Position numbers and translations under genes: made by a program. Under the pieces are notes generated by a model. It was not told where the DNA came from and did not search any database. It was given only the letters and a program-made list of their open reading frames with translations. Shown here piece by piece: positions 20,342-33,884 of a stretch of DNA of 64,000 bases; within the stretch, counting starts at the first letter, position 1; each line of letters opens with the position of its first letter. The stretch lies in NCBI GenBank assembly GCA_965153355.1, contig OZ231127.1, positions 20,150,001-20,214,000 of the forward strand, written 5' to 3'. The DNA is from Flaccisagitta enflata. Its lineage: Eukaryota; Chaetognatha; Sagittoidea; Aphragmophora.

Positions 20342-20540
20342 TAAATCGTCCCCGCATGCTTATGGAACATATAAGTTATTTCTTAACGTCCTCTCGACGA
20401 CAAGAAAGAAAGAAATAAATGAACAACTGTACTACGACTTATCCGCGACGAAATTTGCGTTAACTTTCTCTCTCTATCCACCTACGTCTCGCACTTACAA
20501 GCACACTTCTTGCTCGACTCTTTTCTTGACTATATCTAAG
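20342..20540 (+). other. Probable second exon (5' UTR)
   Basis: Bounded by CTTTCCTTTGAATTGCAG and TATATCTAAG|GTAAGA, both close to consensus. ATG-started frames inside it are short (14 and 17 codons) and would be upstream ORFs. One frame without ATG is open throughout, so a coding role is possible if exon 1 were different. The next intron begins with the compound TG/AG microsatellite. Confidence 0.5.
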
Positions 20541-20561
20541 GTAAGACTATAGAATATGGAT

Positions 20562-20710
<149 letters not shown>

Positions 20711-20884
20711 TGATATCGATTTCTTTTTTATGTCCTTACCAATTTGCTCATTTCTGATCCACGTCTGCGCCAGTAAAGCCATGCTTTGACATCTGTCATG
20801 AAAGGGGAAAGGAAGGGGGGGGGGATTAACGGTCTACCACGTTTATCGTTAAATATCGGAAATACCTAAAGTCTCTCTGAGCGT

Positions 20885-21290
20885 TGGCCGTTAAAATGGT
20901 GAGAGATGATTATCGTTCGAAATGGTGAGAGATGTGAATCATTTTAAATGGTGATCACGTTAAAGTGGCGAGAGATGTGAATCATTTAAAATGGTGGTTT
21001 AATTAAAGTGGCGAGAGATGTTCATTGTTTGAAATGGTGAGAGATGTTAAAAATGGTGGTTCCGTTAGAGTGGCGAGAGACGTTCATTGTTTAAAATGGT
21101 GGCGGAAGATGTTTGAAATGGTGGTTACGTTAAAGTGGCGAGAGATGTGAATCTTTTAAAATGGTGGTTTCATTAAAGTGGTGAGAGATGTTCATTGTTT
21201 GAAATGGTGAGAGATGTTTAAAATGGTGGTTCCGTTAGTGACTAGAGATGTTAATCGTTTAAAATGGTAGCGAAAGATGTTAATCGTTTG
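20885..21290. repeat. Degenerate minisatellite (AAATGGTGGTTNCGTTAAAG)
   Basis: Seven or more irregular units built from GTGGCGAGAGATGT, TTCATTGTTTGAAATGGTG and AAAATGGTGGTT, of about 55-65 bases. No coding sign. Confidence 0.85.
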
Positions 21291-23113
21291 CTTCCGATCT
21301 GTGAAACCCGGTTGGGGAAAGCAAAGCGATGATGAAAGATGAAATGGCCGCGACAGAACCTGCCAATGGAGGATTATCATCCTTTACGGTCGGCAACCGC
21401 GTGAAATTTATGTCAAAGCCAAAGGGTTGGAACTTTTGGAAAGGGAAGATCCTGAGTGGAGGGGGGGGGGAGATGAAGGAAGGTTGGTGGTAAATGGTGA
21501 ATTTTTGGGGTGATAACGGAAGAGGGCCGCAAGTGAATGGTATTTGGGGGAAAGGTCAACAGGGGCAAAGAAGAGGGGCGGTTAGAGTATAGTTGAAAAG
21601 AGGAGTGAATGAGGGGAAAATGTAGGGCCTGTAGTGTGTGATTGGGGCAATTTTGGTATGCTATATAGAGTGGAGACGGCCGGATATGATTTGAGGGAGA
21701 AAGAAGAGAATGAGTGAAACAGGTAAAGATATTGCTTTGCAAAGCAGTGGAAGGTGTTGGATGGGAAAATGGAGAATAATAAGATATGACCGCGCGCGAG
21801 GGAAACGACAGAAGGAAGTTGATCTTCAGAAATGTCCCGAATCTTTTGCCCGCCCTTCGTTAGGAAGGAAATCGCCAAATTGTAACATACCTTGTCTGTT
21901 ACTTTGTCACCTTTCTCACCGTTTCTGTAACAGGATAAAACAGTAGATTCAGGATTCAGGTACACGGTAAAAATGGTCAATGGGAAATGTAAATTTCAAG
22001 AATAAGAAAAATTGAAACCATTATTCATCCATTGGCTGTACTAATGGTGGTGATCACGAGAATGTTTTGTACATTTCCCTCAACTTTATGTGTTGTTGAG
22101 ACTGACAGAAAGTCAGAAAGGCAGACAAACTAGAGAGGAAACTGTGAACTGACTACATGAGAATTAGGAGTGGGAAAGAGATGAAAGGCTTAAATGGTAT
22201 CCATTTGGAAAAAAATGCTTATATGGTATCCATTTGAAAAAAAATGCTTAAATATGGTCTCAATAAAAAAAGGCTGTTGGCAGCGCACGTTTACAGAAAA
22301 AAGAAAAAAAGAATTTTATTGATGAAAGCATGTGAGGGGATCATTGTGCTGGAGCGTGGAGAGAGATGTTGTAAAGCCGGATGGAAAAGTGACACGCGTG
22401 AGGAGGCAAATTAATTACATTCCAGCAGACAAATTGGATGATCGATGAAGTAGTGGAGAACTGTGGACAAGTGACAGAGTCATGCCAATCGCGGTAGAAA
22501 CAGGACTGTTGAGATGATACGGCAAATTTCAAGCGCCAGATTGGTCAGCAGTTCCCCTGGTCAGTTGTGCCGTAGCTTTTTCAATGAGCTCCACGTCTAG
22601 AATGATCTGTTCAGAAGATGGTGGGGCGTGAGGAACTAGATTGGAAGCTTAGGCTTTGGTAATGTAAACTGCATCTGAATCAAGGGCTTTATTTTGGGCT
22701 TCAAAAATGTTGTTTTCAGCGTAGGTTATGTTTTCTTTATAAATTCTTTAAGCGGATCTGCGGATCTGCGGTCTATTTGCAAGATTTGCAGCAACCGATC
22801 TGCAGAAATAAGGAAATAAATCAAAAAGACTTTTCTGTGCTAAAGGTCTGAAACTCAGTTTATGAACACCTCCAATTCCATCACACGGAATTCCAAAAGG
22901 AGACAGAATCCAGGATCGCTGATGAAAAGTGCGTCGTTGTCAGGCGATGATGTTTATGACGTGACAAGTGTCACTACGCGCGTGACAAATTGAGTGTGCT
23001 CTACCTCGCATGTGACACAAAACCACCCGACGTCATTCCAGTGTAGAGAATGTGGGGAAATTGTAGGAGAAGGACATTAAGGTATCTGTGTGGCGTCTGT
23101 GGTGTACTAAGAT
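21291..23113. other. No gene recognised
   Basis: Mixed sequence, presumably intronic if the gene starting at 19.86 kb is real. It includes a G-rich purine stretch (21420-21560), a short duplication of AAATGGTATCCATTTG near 22195-22235, and frames of at most 132 codons with biased composition. Confidence 0.45.
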
Positions 23114-23174
23114 TAGAGAGAGAGAGAGAGAGCGAGAGCGAGAGCGAGAGCGAGAGCGAGAAAGAGAAAGAGAA

Positions 23175-23217
<43 letters not shown>

Positions 23218-23221
23218 GGGA
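23114..23221. repeat. (GAGAGC)n / (GAGAAA)n hexanucleotide tract
   Basis: GA repeat grading into GAGAGC and then GAGAAA hexamers. Confidence 0.95.
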
Positions 23222-25077
23222 GGTTCTATTCATTATTCAACATCAAGAGTTTTGACGTTGGACAATCAATGGACCTTACTGGTTATTGGTATTTTATAAA
23301 CACGTCGCTAAACTAAACATTACTATTTAAAAGCGCTACAGGAATGACGAGAACAAAACTGAACGAGGAGTTTTTTATTTTCTTTTTCTTTTTTTTTTCT
23401 TTTTGGAAGGCGCTGGGATAAATCTTTATTGGATCTCTCTGCTAGTCTTGGCATCGAATCAACGAAACATCAAACCTACGACAAAAGTGTCAGAAGGCAT
23501 CTGTCGAGATGAGCTCGGCGTCGCAGACTGCGTATCACAATTAGACATTCGGCTTGTGTATGTGATAAGGGATGCGGTCGGTTTAGAAAATGAAAAGTGT
23601 CAAACAAGAGTGGGAGGGGTAAAGCGTTGTTGGGTTAGACAAAATGTCTAGAGGTGATGACACTTTATCATATATGTGTGTTAATGAGACTTTGTGGAAA
23701 AAGCGCCTCTAAGCCCTCTATGTCATAAGGGTTCAGAACAAAAGATATCAAACCTATCAACCTTTTTGCTTTAATTTCTCAGTGACCCAGATAGAGCCCC
23801 CGAGGCCCGAACTCACAGATTTTCGTCGATGTTTGGCATGACATCCACAAACTCTTTTCCCCATTGCGCTGTAGTAGGGGGTCTTAATTCGATGCCATTG
23901 GGCCAACAAAAGCTCCCCTGGATTATCCCGGGAAAGAAGGTTCTAGTGAATTCCTTCCTCCCCTCCTTTCCCCCTAAACCCCTCCCCCCTTCCCGTATTG
24001 GAAATTCATCGGGAAAGTGATGAAATAGATCTAATTAAACTCGTGGGAATTCGGGCGCTCTGGGACTGAGAAGAAATCCCTCGAGGTTGGTTTGAGTTGG
24101 CGTTCCAACTCGGGACTTGGGATTTAAGAGTGGTTATCTAACGAGGAATCGATAAGACATGATAATGAGCAAGCTCACTACGGGTAAGGCTTGAGGAAGA
24201 TCGGCGATGGCTTTGGTCGTTTGGTAAAATTTAGAGATACACTCTTCTTAGGTCCGATGGAAATGCGAATCATGCGACTGTTATCCTATTCCAGTTGCCT
24301 ATTATCAGTTTGCTGAATCTGGGTTGTAATTGCGTCCAAACGTAAAGTCACCGGCATCCTAGAAAGCGTGCAGAGAAAGACGAAAAGGGGTGGGTGGGGT
24401 GGGGTGGGACGGGGCAATGGTCATCTTCTTTTTTTTTCTTATGCTTTTCAACAAGACCCACAAGCGGGGGTGCGGTTGTGTAAAAAGATCCCCCTGGATT
24501 TGCTTTTCTCCTCTCTTTCATCTCTTTCTTCACCACGAATCTTCTTAAGGGCGACGGCCTTAACTTTGCGACTGATGGGTATGAGTAGATCCATGACATC
24601 AAATATGATAATAATGAATACTAAAATACTTTCTTATGGGAAATCAGCAAGCGGCAAAAAAGAAGGGGAATGATATGGAGACCGATACAGATCTTAACAA
24701 AATTCAAATACAGACTTACAAAATCAGTGAATCAGTTTTGTCTTTGTATCTTTTGTCATTTAATCTTTTTGTCATTTTATCTTTCTGTCTTTTTGTCTTT
24801 TTGTCTTTGTCTTTCTGTCCTTTTGCCTTTCTGTCTCACTGTCTTCTTGTCTTTAAAGCACAACATTCATAACTACCAATCCCAAGGGAGCCTCTGTCTT
24901 ACACTCTCTGATCGTTTGATGACTGCTTTCCACTTCATCCCCCAAATCGCAGTGGGAAAATGATCATTAGCCATCTGTCGGAGAAAAGGGGATTTTCTTT
25001 TCGCGTGTAAAACAATGGAAAGAAAAACTTTGGCACCCGAGAGCAAAGTCTAAAGAAAATCTTTCTCTCCTTTTTTT
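23222..25077. other. No gene recognised
   Basis: Holds pyrimidine runs, an imperfect CTTTTTGTCTTTCTGT repeat at about 24735-24855, and a G-rich TGGGTGGGGTGGGG stretch near 24390. An 82-codon frame at 23403 has no recognisable domain. Confidence 0.45.
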
Positions 25078-25280
25078 TAGTCGCGTGCACGCGACTCTAC
25101 AACCCGCTTTGTCCGTCGGTCGGTCGGTTGGTCGGTCGGTTGGTCCGTCGGTCACACTTTACTTTTTTTATGATTTATTTCTTTGACCTCACTGCTCCTG
25201 CCCAAATGATCTGGTGACCTCAAATATGGCCCCTGCCCACCTGCACGCGACTTCGGTAGCCGTGTATCCGGCCTTGTTTC
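25078..25280 (-). mobile_element. Family A element, complete
   Basis: Starts with the perfect hairpin AGTCGCGTGCACGCGACT, CTACAACCCGCTTTGTCC and a GTCGGTCGGTTG run. It ends GCACGCGACTTCGGTAGCCG and TATCCGGCCTTGTTT. The subterminal tag GTCGCGTGC matches the outer hairpin arm exactly. Confidence 0.88.
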
Positions 25281-25524
25281 TAGGGGTTTTTGCTTCTTCT
25301 TTTGATTTCATTTTCTTTTTTCTGATTTGTCTGACGCACACACCCTTCAACAATTTGTTACCACTCAGGACACATGCACAATTGCACAGTCTAGTGAACT
25401 GGTGTCATACTCAAATTGTCCAAAAACAATTGCACCCTTACATAAAAACAAACAAAAAAAAAAGACTTTCTCAGTTTTATTACCTTAGAAAGTCATTCGT
25501 CCTCCGCGCTTCGAGTTTTATCGT
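25281..25524. other. No gene recognised
   Basis: T-rich and then A-rich unique sequence between the family A copy and the satellite. Confidence 0.4.
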
Positions 25525-26315
25525 CAACAACCCCGTAAATGTAATTCACCCCCGAATCAGTTTAAGCGACAACTGGCATTTAGACAAATGTTGTCATTCA
25601 CCCCGTCAATGTCATTTACCCCCAAATCGGTTTAGGCGACAACTGGTATTTAGACAAATGTTGTCATTCACCCCGTCAATGTCATTTACCCCCAAATTGG
25701 TTTAGGCGACAACTGGCATTTAGACAAATGTTGTCATTCACCCCGTCAATGTCATTCACCCCCAAATTGGTTTAAGCGACAACTGACATTTAGACAAATG
25801 TTGTTGTCATTCACCCCGCAAATGTCATTCACCCCCGAATCGGTTTAAGCATAAACTGACATCTAGACAAATGTTGTTGTCATTTACCCTGTAAATATCA
25901 TTTACCCCTGAATCGGTTTTGGCTAAACAACTGGCATTTAAACAAATGTTATTGTCATTTACCCCGTAAATGTCATTCACCCCCGAATCAGTTTAAGCGA
26001 CAACTAACATTTAGACAAATGTTGTTGTCATTCACCCCGTAAATGTCATTCACCCCCAAGCAGTTTAAGCGACAACTAGCATTTAGACAAATGTTGTCAT
26101 TCACCCCGTTAATGTCATTCAACCCCAAGTGGTTTAATCGACAACTGACATTTAGACTAACGTTGTCATTGACCCCGTAAATGTCATTCACCCCCAAATC
26201 GGTTTAAGCAACAACTGGCATTTAGACAAATGTTGCTGTCATTTACCCCGTAAATGTCATTCAGCCCTGAATCGTTTTAAGCGACAACTGGCATTCAGAC
26301 AAATGTTGTTGTCAT
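25525..26315. repeat. 70-74 bp satellite array
   Basis: About 11 units with the core TTAGACAAATGTTGTCATTC, ACCCCGTAAATGTCATTCAC and CCCCAAATCGGTTTAAGCGA. The period is exactly 70 for the first units and 73 where an extra TTG is present. It is non-coding. Confidence 0.95.
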
Positions 26316-27774
<1,459 letters not shown>

Positions 27775-27948
27775 GACGAATAAATTCATATATACTAGTG
27801 TTTTTCAACTCTATAAGAGGCTTTGTCATCGAGTTGAAAAGTGGGGAAAACTAGTGATTTTGACGAATAAATTCATATATACTAGTGTTTTTCAACTCTA
27901 TAAGAGGCTTTGTCATCGAGTTGAAAAGTGGGGAAAACTAGTGATTTT
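27775..27948 (-). repeat. Perfect 87-bp tandem duplication of a family B end
   Basis: Two copies of 87 bases (27775-27861 and 27862-27948). Each contains CAACTCTATAAGAGGCTTTG and GAGTTGAAAAGTGGGGAAAA, which is the hairpin-proximal end of family B without the hairpin's outer arm. Their identity implies a very recent duplication. Confidence 0.85.
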
Positions 27949-27952
27949 GATT

Positions 27953-29062
27953 CTTTTTGGGCAGCGGCGCCAAAGGGCCGATGTCCCGTAGGACACATGG
28001 GTGAATTTCCAGACGTCCGTCCGTCGGTCCATCCGTCTGTCCGTCCGTCCGTCCATCCATCCGTCCGTCCATCTGTCCGTCCGTCCGTCCATACATACGT
28101 ACGTCCGTACGTCCCCCCCCCCATAAGCTTCTCATGCCTCTAATTCCCATTTAATAACGTGGCAAATTTACAAAAAAGTAAAAAATTGCATGTTTCCCAT
28201 TGAATACCATAGAAACTTGATGAAAATTTTAAAAAATATAACATGATAAACCAAGGAGATATTGAAAAAATGAAAAATTCTTATTGAATAACATGGAAAG
28301 TTGCTACCAAGGCCTCAAATATGCCCTCTCAGGACGTCTGGAAATTCACCCCTGTGTTCTACAGGACATCGGCCCTTTGGGGCCGCTGCCCTGCTCTCAC
28401 TCCACACTGCTTTCTGACAGAAGATTTGTGACAAGAATGATATCACTCCGGGTTTTTCTGCATTTTTGTGTAGGTCATAGGCATACAAATCAAGAACTGT
28501 CCAGTGGAAAATCATCCCTAGAGCGCATTTTGAAAAAAAGTCAAAAATTAATGATTTTTAGCTTCATTATAGATGAATAACTTTGCAGGTTGGTCTGACT
28601 AATTTTTTGACAGCATATTGTCAATCCTGATCTAATTCCCTTTCATTTGATAGGTCGCACTATATGGTTTTAAAAAAGAAAAAACTTTTTTTTTTTTTGC
28701 CACCGTTACAAAAATTGCAACGGTGGCCTAAAATATGAAAATTTGATTTTTTATCAAAACCATATAGTGCGACCTATCAAATAAAAGGGAATTTTATCAG
28801 GATTAATATGCTATTAAAAACTGTCAGACCAAACTGAAAATTTTTTGTGAAAAATGAAGCTAAAATTATAAATTTTACTTTTTCAAAATGCGCTCTAAGA
28901 TGATTTTCCACTAATGTTCTTGATTTGTATCCAACCTAAAAAAATAAAAAAGATAATCAGTGTATCACAAATCTTCTGTCAGAAAGCAGTGTCCAATTCT
29001 TCAGCTAATCACTCCAAGCAGGGCATCGGGTACCGCTGACCATGTGCGATCCTTGGATGACT
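27953..29062 (+). mobile_element. Family D element split by a MITE
   Basis: The left arm GGGCAGCGGCGCCAAAGGGC leads into GTAGGACACATGGGTGAATT and a long CCGTCCGTCC run. The inverted arm is at about 28326-28392 (CATCGGCCCTTTGGGGCCGC), and the right end (GGGTACCGCTGACCATGTG) is near 29030-29050. The foldback at 28405-28991 is inserted between the inner arm and the right end. Confidence 0.8.
28405..28991. mobile_element. 587-bp foldback MITE with TCCA target duplication
   Basis: Inverted ends CACTGCTTTCTGACAGAAG... and ...CTTCTGTCAGAAAGCAGTG, flanked by TCCA at 28401-28404 and 28992-28995. The CACTG terminus with a 4-bp duplication is typical of Chapaev-type elements. The central hairpin GCCACCGTT...AACGGTGGC (28699-28727) and GATAGGTCGCACTAT are shared with 13915-14524. 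No transposase. Confidence 0.9.
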
Positions 29063-29079
29063 TGTTGTGAATGTTTGAG

Positions 29080-29170
29080 TGCGGGGTTTTGGGATGGGGT
29101 GAGGATGGGTGCTGGATGCCCCTGCCCACCCGTCCGCAACGATATTGTGACCCCGCGTCGCTTGTTGTTT
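29080..29170 (-). mobile_element. Family B 5' end fragment
   Basis: GGATGCCCCTGCCCACCCG, TCCGCAACGATATTGTGACC and CCGCGTCGCTTGTT match the start of complete family B copies in reverse. The hairpin end is missing. Confidence 0.75.
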
Positions 29171-29382
29171 AAATGAAGATCATGTAGAGTTTGTAGACCC
29201 CATATTCGCGTGGAAATGACTTCGTGTCTATCAGCATTTACCTGCGATATATGTTGACCTTTGTGGCAGTTTCTATCTGTGTGTCTGCTCACCTAATTTA
29301 CTGTTTGTCTCTGTGTCTGTCTACCTGCCTAACTGTCTGACTGTCCGACAGGTAGACTGTCTTTCAGTCTGTCTGTTGGTCT

Positions 29383-29570
<188 letters not shown>

Positions 29571-29639
29571 ACCTCCATTTCTCTTGGAAAGCAGCTCCGA
29601 TTGTTGTCGTTGTCGTCGTCGTTGAAAATCGGAAAGTCG

Positions 29640-29998
29640 ATTATCGAACTCCGATTCAGGATGGAGGCGAGTGTTGAGCTCCACAGTAAAGCTTACCAGA
29701 AATAACTGCGATTTAGGATGGAGGCGAATGTGGAGTTTATTTTTAGGTCTTGCTGGACCTAACTCTAGATTGGGAGAGATGCAAGCTTTGAGTTCTACAG
29801 TAAAGTCTTGTTGAACCTGCCGCCAATTTGGGATAGGCGCAAACTTTGAGGTCGACAGTAAAGCCTTGCTAGACCTAACTCCAATTTGGGCGGAAGGCGA
29901 GTTTGGTAAAGACTTGCTAGACCAAACCTTGATTCAGGATGGAGGCGAATTTTGCGTTCTACAAGAAAACTTTGTTAGACCCAACTCTAGACTGAAGT
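29640..29998. repeat. Degenerate ~65-75 bp tandem repeat
   Basis: Four or five units around GATTCAGGATGGAGGCGAAT, TTGAGTTCTACAGTAAAG and CTTGCTAGACCTAACTC. Confidence 0.8.
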
Positions 29999-30504
29999 TG
30001 AACCTACTAAAATAAAAAAGAAATATTTACCAACGTCAAGGTTAGACACTCAGTTTGTGTTTCTACCAGTAAATGAGCTAAAATGCTCAAAAGCCCCCTT
30101 TCAGATGAGCAGCTTTGCTCAAATACATCTTTTCTTATATTTGCATGCTAAGATCTGCATCAATATAAAATCAATCTAAAATTATTTGAAAAAAAAGGAT
30201 TGAAAAAAATTATAACTCCATAGATATTTGTCGTTGAGCATTCTGCTTGGCGCCAAATGTACCAAGAGAAATTTACTTAACCTATTAATTTCATCTGACG
30301 TCACATTCAGTTGATCGAGATTTTCCCATAAGAGAATGAAAACCATGTTTCTTTGGAATAAGTTAAAATGGCAAAGACCGACTGCGACTTTTTCCCCCGA
30401 CTGACTCATATGTCTCTATGACAAGTGGCAAAATACCCTCCCCTGAAATGGAGGAGGGTCCTTTGAACCTTCACTGACTGGGTGCTACATGCACTCCTAG
30501 TTTT
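29999..30504. other. No gene recognised
   Basis: AT-rich unique sequence. A 75-codon minus-strand frame (30182-30409) lacks any known motif. Confidence 0.4.
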
Positions 30505-30674
30505 TAGTCGCGTGCTACGCGACTCTACACCCCGGTATGTCGGTTTGTTGGTTGGTCCTCTTTTTACTTTTTCGGCATTTTTGATCTTTTGGAGTAAACG
30601 GCTCCTGCCCAGATGCCCTAGTGACCTTCTCCACCCGCACGCGAATAGGGTAGCCGTGTATCCGGCCTTGTTTC
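30505..30674 (-). mobile_element. Family A element, complete
   Basis: Hairpin TAGTCGCGTGCTACGCGACT, CTACACCCCGGTATGTCGG, CTCCTGCCCAGATGCCC, CACCCGCACGCGAATAGGG and TATCCGGCCTTGTTT. The loop-bearing hairpin (GCTAC) marks the same subtype as 44021 and 54796. Confidence 0.86.
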
Positions 30675-31305
30675 CCATAAGACAGAATCTGAAAAACATT
30701 GCCTCGCCTCCAACACACCCAAGATTAAACTGCTTTCCAAAAGTAGTTAAGGGCAAATGATTGTTACTTGTGTAACCAAAATTTTGAAAAATCACTTAAG
30801 GGTAAAATTGCATTGTTAGGGATTAAGGAACCATATCTTTGTCTCATTTCCCTTGTCTCTATCTTTTCTTCTTTTCCTCTGTCCCGCGAGGAAGTGAGCT
30901 TAGTGAGTGAGCGAGCGCGTGAATGGAGTAAGCGAGCCCTGCAGAGTGAGTGAGCGTAGCAAAAGGTGCAAGCGGAATGAGTGGCATGGGCCATTGCAAG
31001 TAACAAGCAACCAAATGACTCTATAAAACTTGGTTATCTGTGAGTAGAAACAAGTCCTCGCCTCTTTGGTTACTTCCACCCTTAACTGCAGTTGTAAATC
31101 CAAAATTTCTCTCCATCTCCCATTTTCCTCTATATGGACGTAGTCCTCTTCCAGCTCCAAAAACAATTTTTTCTTCCTTCCAGCCTCTTCCTCCTCCTCC
31201 TCCTTTTCTCCCTCCTCTCTCCCTTTATGAGCTGAAAACAGCGGGGAGCCTCTGAGCGCAATGGATATGGGGGAGGAAGGGCGTAGGAGTAAGAAACCAA
31301 AAGAA
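30675..31305. other. No gene recognised
   Basis: Contains a GAGTGAGCGAGCG-rich patch (30895-31000) that resembles 50770-50870, including GAGTGAGTGAGCG and GGCC CATTG. Probably a dispersed repeat end. Confidence 0.4.
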
Positions 31306-31309
31306 AATA

Positions 31310-32190
31310 AAGAATTGAGGGTGTCACCAGCGAGACTGTCAGTGTCACCAGCGAGAATGTCAGTGTCACCAGCAAAAATGTCAGTGTCACCAGCGAGAAT
31401 GTCAGTGTCACCTGCGAAAATGTTTGTGAGACCAACAAGAATGTCAGTGTCACAGGTGAAAAGGGCAGTGTCACCAGCAAGAATGTCAGTGTCACCAGCG
31501 AGACCATCTGTGTCACCAACAAGAATGTCAGTGTCATTAGCGAAGTGTTAGTGAGACCAGCAAGAATGTCAGTGTCACCAGCGAGAATGTCAGTGTCACC
31601 AGCGAGAATGTCAGTGTCACAGGTGAGATGGGTGATGTCACCAGCAAGAATGTCAATGACACCAGCAAGAATGTCAGTGTCACTAGTGAGAATGTCAGTG
31701 TCACCAGCGAGAATGTCTGTGTCACCAGTGAAAATGTTAGTGAAACCAGTAAGAATGTCAGTGTCACAGGCAAGGGTGTCCGAGTCACCAGCGAGAATGT
31801 CAGTGTCACAGGCAAGAAGGACGGTGTCTCCAGTGAGAATGTCAATGTCACCAGCGAAACTGTTAGTGAGACCAGTAAGAATGTCAGTGTCACAGGTGAG
31901 AATGTCAGTGTCACCAGCGAGAATGTCAGTGTCACAGGCCAGAAGGGTGGTGTCACCAGCGAGAATGTCAGAGTCACCAGTAAGAATGTCAGTGTCACAG
32001 GCGAGAATGTCAGTGTCACCAGCGAGAATGTCAGTGTCACAGGCGAGAAGGGTGGTGTCACCAGCGAGAAAGTCAGTGTCACCAGTAAGAATGTCAGTGT
32101 CACAGGCGAGAATGTCAGTGTCACCAGCGAGAATGTCAGTGTCACCAGCGAGAATGAGTGTCACCAGCGAGAATGTCAGTGTCACCGACG
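31310..32190. repeat. 21-bp minisatellite open in several frames
   Basis: About 42 copies of GTCAGTGTCACCAGCGAGAA(T). The unit is seven codons long and stop-free in most frames, so long frames exist on both strands (370 codons minus, 216 and 194 codons plus). None starts with a good context or shows non-repeat domains, so I read them as by-products. Confidence 0.93.
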
Positions 32191-32898
32191 AATGATGAAA
32201 AAAATGGGATAAGTCTTGAAGACTGGAGATGACATGGTTCAAAGTTCACGGAGAAAAAGATGTATCGCTGATATTTTAGCGTTTTATCATTCATACTTGC
32301 ATAGTAGATGTTAAAAGACAACATCAAACATTCAGCAGGCAATTTTTCTTTTCCACCATCAGTCGGCTTGGTTTGGCCATGCGCAGGGGCAGGGGCAGTA
32401 ATCCCAATCGTAATGCTAAAGGTTTTTTTTAACAGATTCGTGCATTATTCATTGAAAAATCCAAGTGACTGCGAAAAAAATAATTCATCATAGTACAGAT
32501 ACACCCTGCTATACTAGACCCAAGAGTAATAGAAATCCGCCTTTAACGGATACAGAGTATTGGTCATATCATGTTGTTACTTTTAATATCCTTTATTGGT
32601 AAAAACAGAAATCACCTTTAACAGAAAAAAACTTTTTGTCCATTGAGATCCGGGTTCAACTTTAGTGAGTAATGATAAGAAAGATGTAAGAAAAGATGTG
32701 AGAAAGCTGTATGAAATGTACTGAAAAACAATAAAAAAGAATTGATTGGTGATCCCAAAGAAATGACAAACATGGTCGCAAAAGTATAAAAGAAGCGCAC
32801 GGCGCTCTGAAGACTTCTGCTCAGTGAAGGAAAGAGATCGGCAGAGACCGACAGCCAAAAAAGCTGATGAAATATACTGATAGGCTGAGTCAGAGGGC
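32191..32898. other. No gene recognised
   Basis: AT-rich unique sequence. The minus-strand 105-codon frame at 32583-32900 is Phe/Ser-rich without a known domain. Confidence 0.4.
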
Positions 32899-33055
32899 AA
32901 ACAAGGCCAGATTCACGCCAATACAGTCGCGGATGGTTAGGCAGGAGCAGTAATGCGAAAACCGCTCGGAATTCAAAAATGTGACGGCCGGACCGAAGGA
33001 CCTACCGACGGACCGACACGGCAAGGTGTAGAGTCGCGTGTCTGCGACTAAAAAT
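32899..33055 (+). mobile_element. Family A short element, complete
   Basis: AACAAGGCCAGATTCACGCC, AGTCGCGGATGGTTAGGCAG, GAGCAGTAATGCGAAAACCG, CACGGCAAGGTGTAGAG, then the hairpin AGTCGCGTGTCTGCGACT and AAAAA. Confidence 0.88.
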
Positions 33056-33876
33056 ATGGTTCTAAAGGATTTAGATAGCGGTGATAGCTGGTTTCATTTT
33101 CTCTGATTTTCAGCAGCGGTTTAAGAATAAATGTGGGGCTCCACATCCTCTGACAGACCCTCTGTGAGTGCGTGAGGAGAGGAAATATGTCGAGTCTTTT
33201 TGCACGAGTAACGAGTTACTTGTAGGTACAACTTTTTCCCATGACCTGTAAACAGGCCAACAGCCTCGCTCGCAGGTGGACAATGATACAGAAGCTATAC
33301 TGTCAGATTCATTGAAGGAAGAAAAAAAAAGCAGAAAAAAAAACAGTAAAGACTAAGCCACCATTCGATACTACCATTCGATACTAAAAAGTGCTAAAAT
33401 TGTAATGTAACCACGTGCCCTTTATGCAGCCACCTCTTAGCTCAAACTCTTGTAAAAGTCATATGAATCCATCCATGTCGGAAAGTAACTTGTTGAAGTG
33501 TCACGTGGTCTTTATCGCCTTTTCCCATTTAATTAATCTTGTTCATCAAGGTCTTTATCTCTCCTCTCTTATACAAAACGCTCCATTTTTCCAAAGTCTC
33601 TCTACCAAGAAATGGCCGTTTTTCAATCTCGTTGCAGACCCTTTACGTCTAACGTCCACAGTCTGAACGAAATTCTAGAGGGGGCTGAATTTTGACAGCT
33701 CTTCTTATATCCAGGCCATGGTTCATGTTACTTGAAAATATATGAATGCAGTGTTGTGAATGACACTTTTTGAATTTTTTTTTTTCAATCCGTTTGAATT
33801 CGTTTTGAAGTCGAACAATCAACATTATAAGCCACACAACTTACTATCCCATAAGAAGCTTTGTTGTTATTTCTAT
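33056..33876. other. No gene recognised
   Basis: Unique sequence. An 83-codon plus-strand frame (33415-33666) shows no family signature or splice borders. Confidence 0.4.
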
Positions 33877-33884
33877 ATAGGTAT

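Noticed and set aside
21582-21980. 132-codon minus-strand frame
   Set aside because: Ser/Pro/Phe-rich with a purine-rich complement; no domain or supporting signals.
23403-23651. 82-codon frame after a T-rich tract ending in AAG
   Set aside because: No downstream donor and no recognisable motif; length is within chance for this window.
25525-26315. CRISPR-like array
   Set aside because: The 70-bp units are contiguous without unique spacers and the context is eukaryotic satellite DNA.
31130-32242. 370-codon minus-strand frame
   Set aside because: It is open only because the 21-bp unit contains no stop; the non-repeat ends show no domain and several other frames are equally open.
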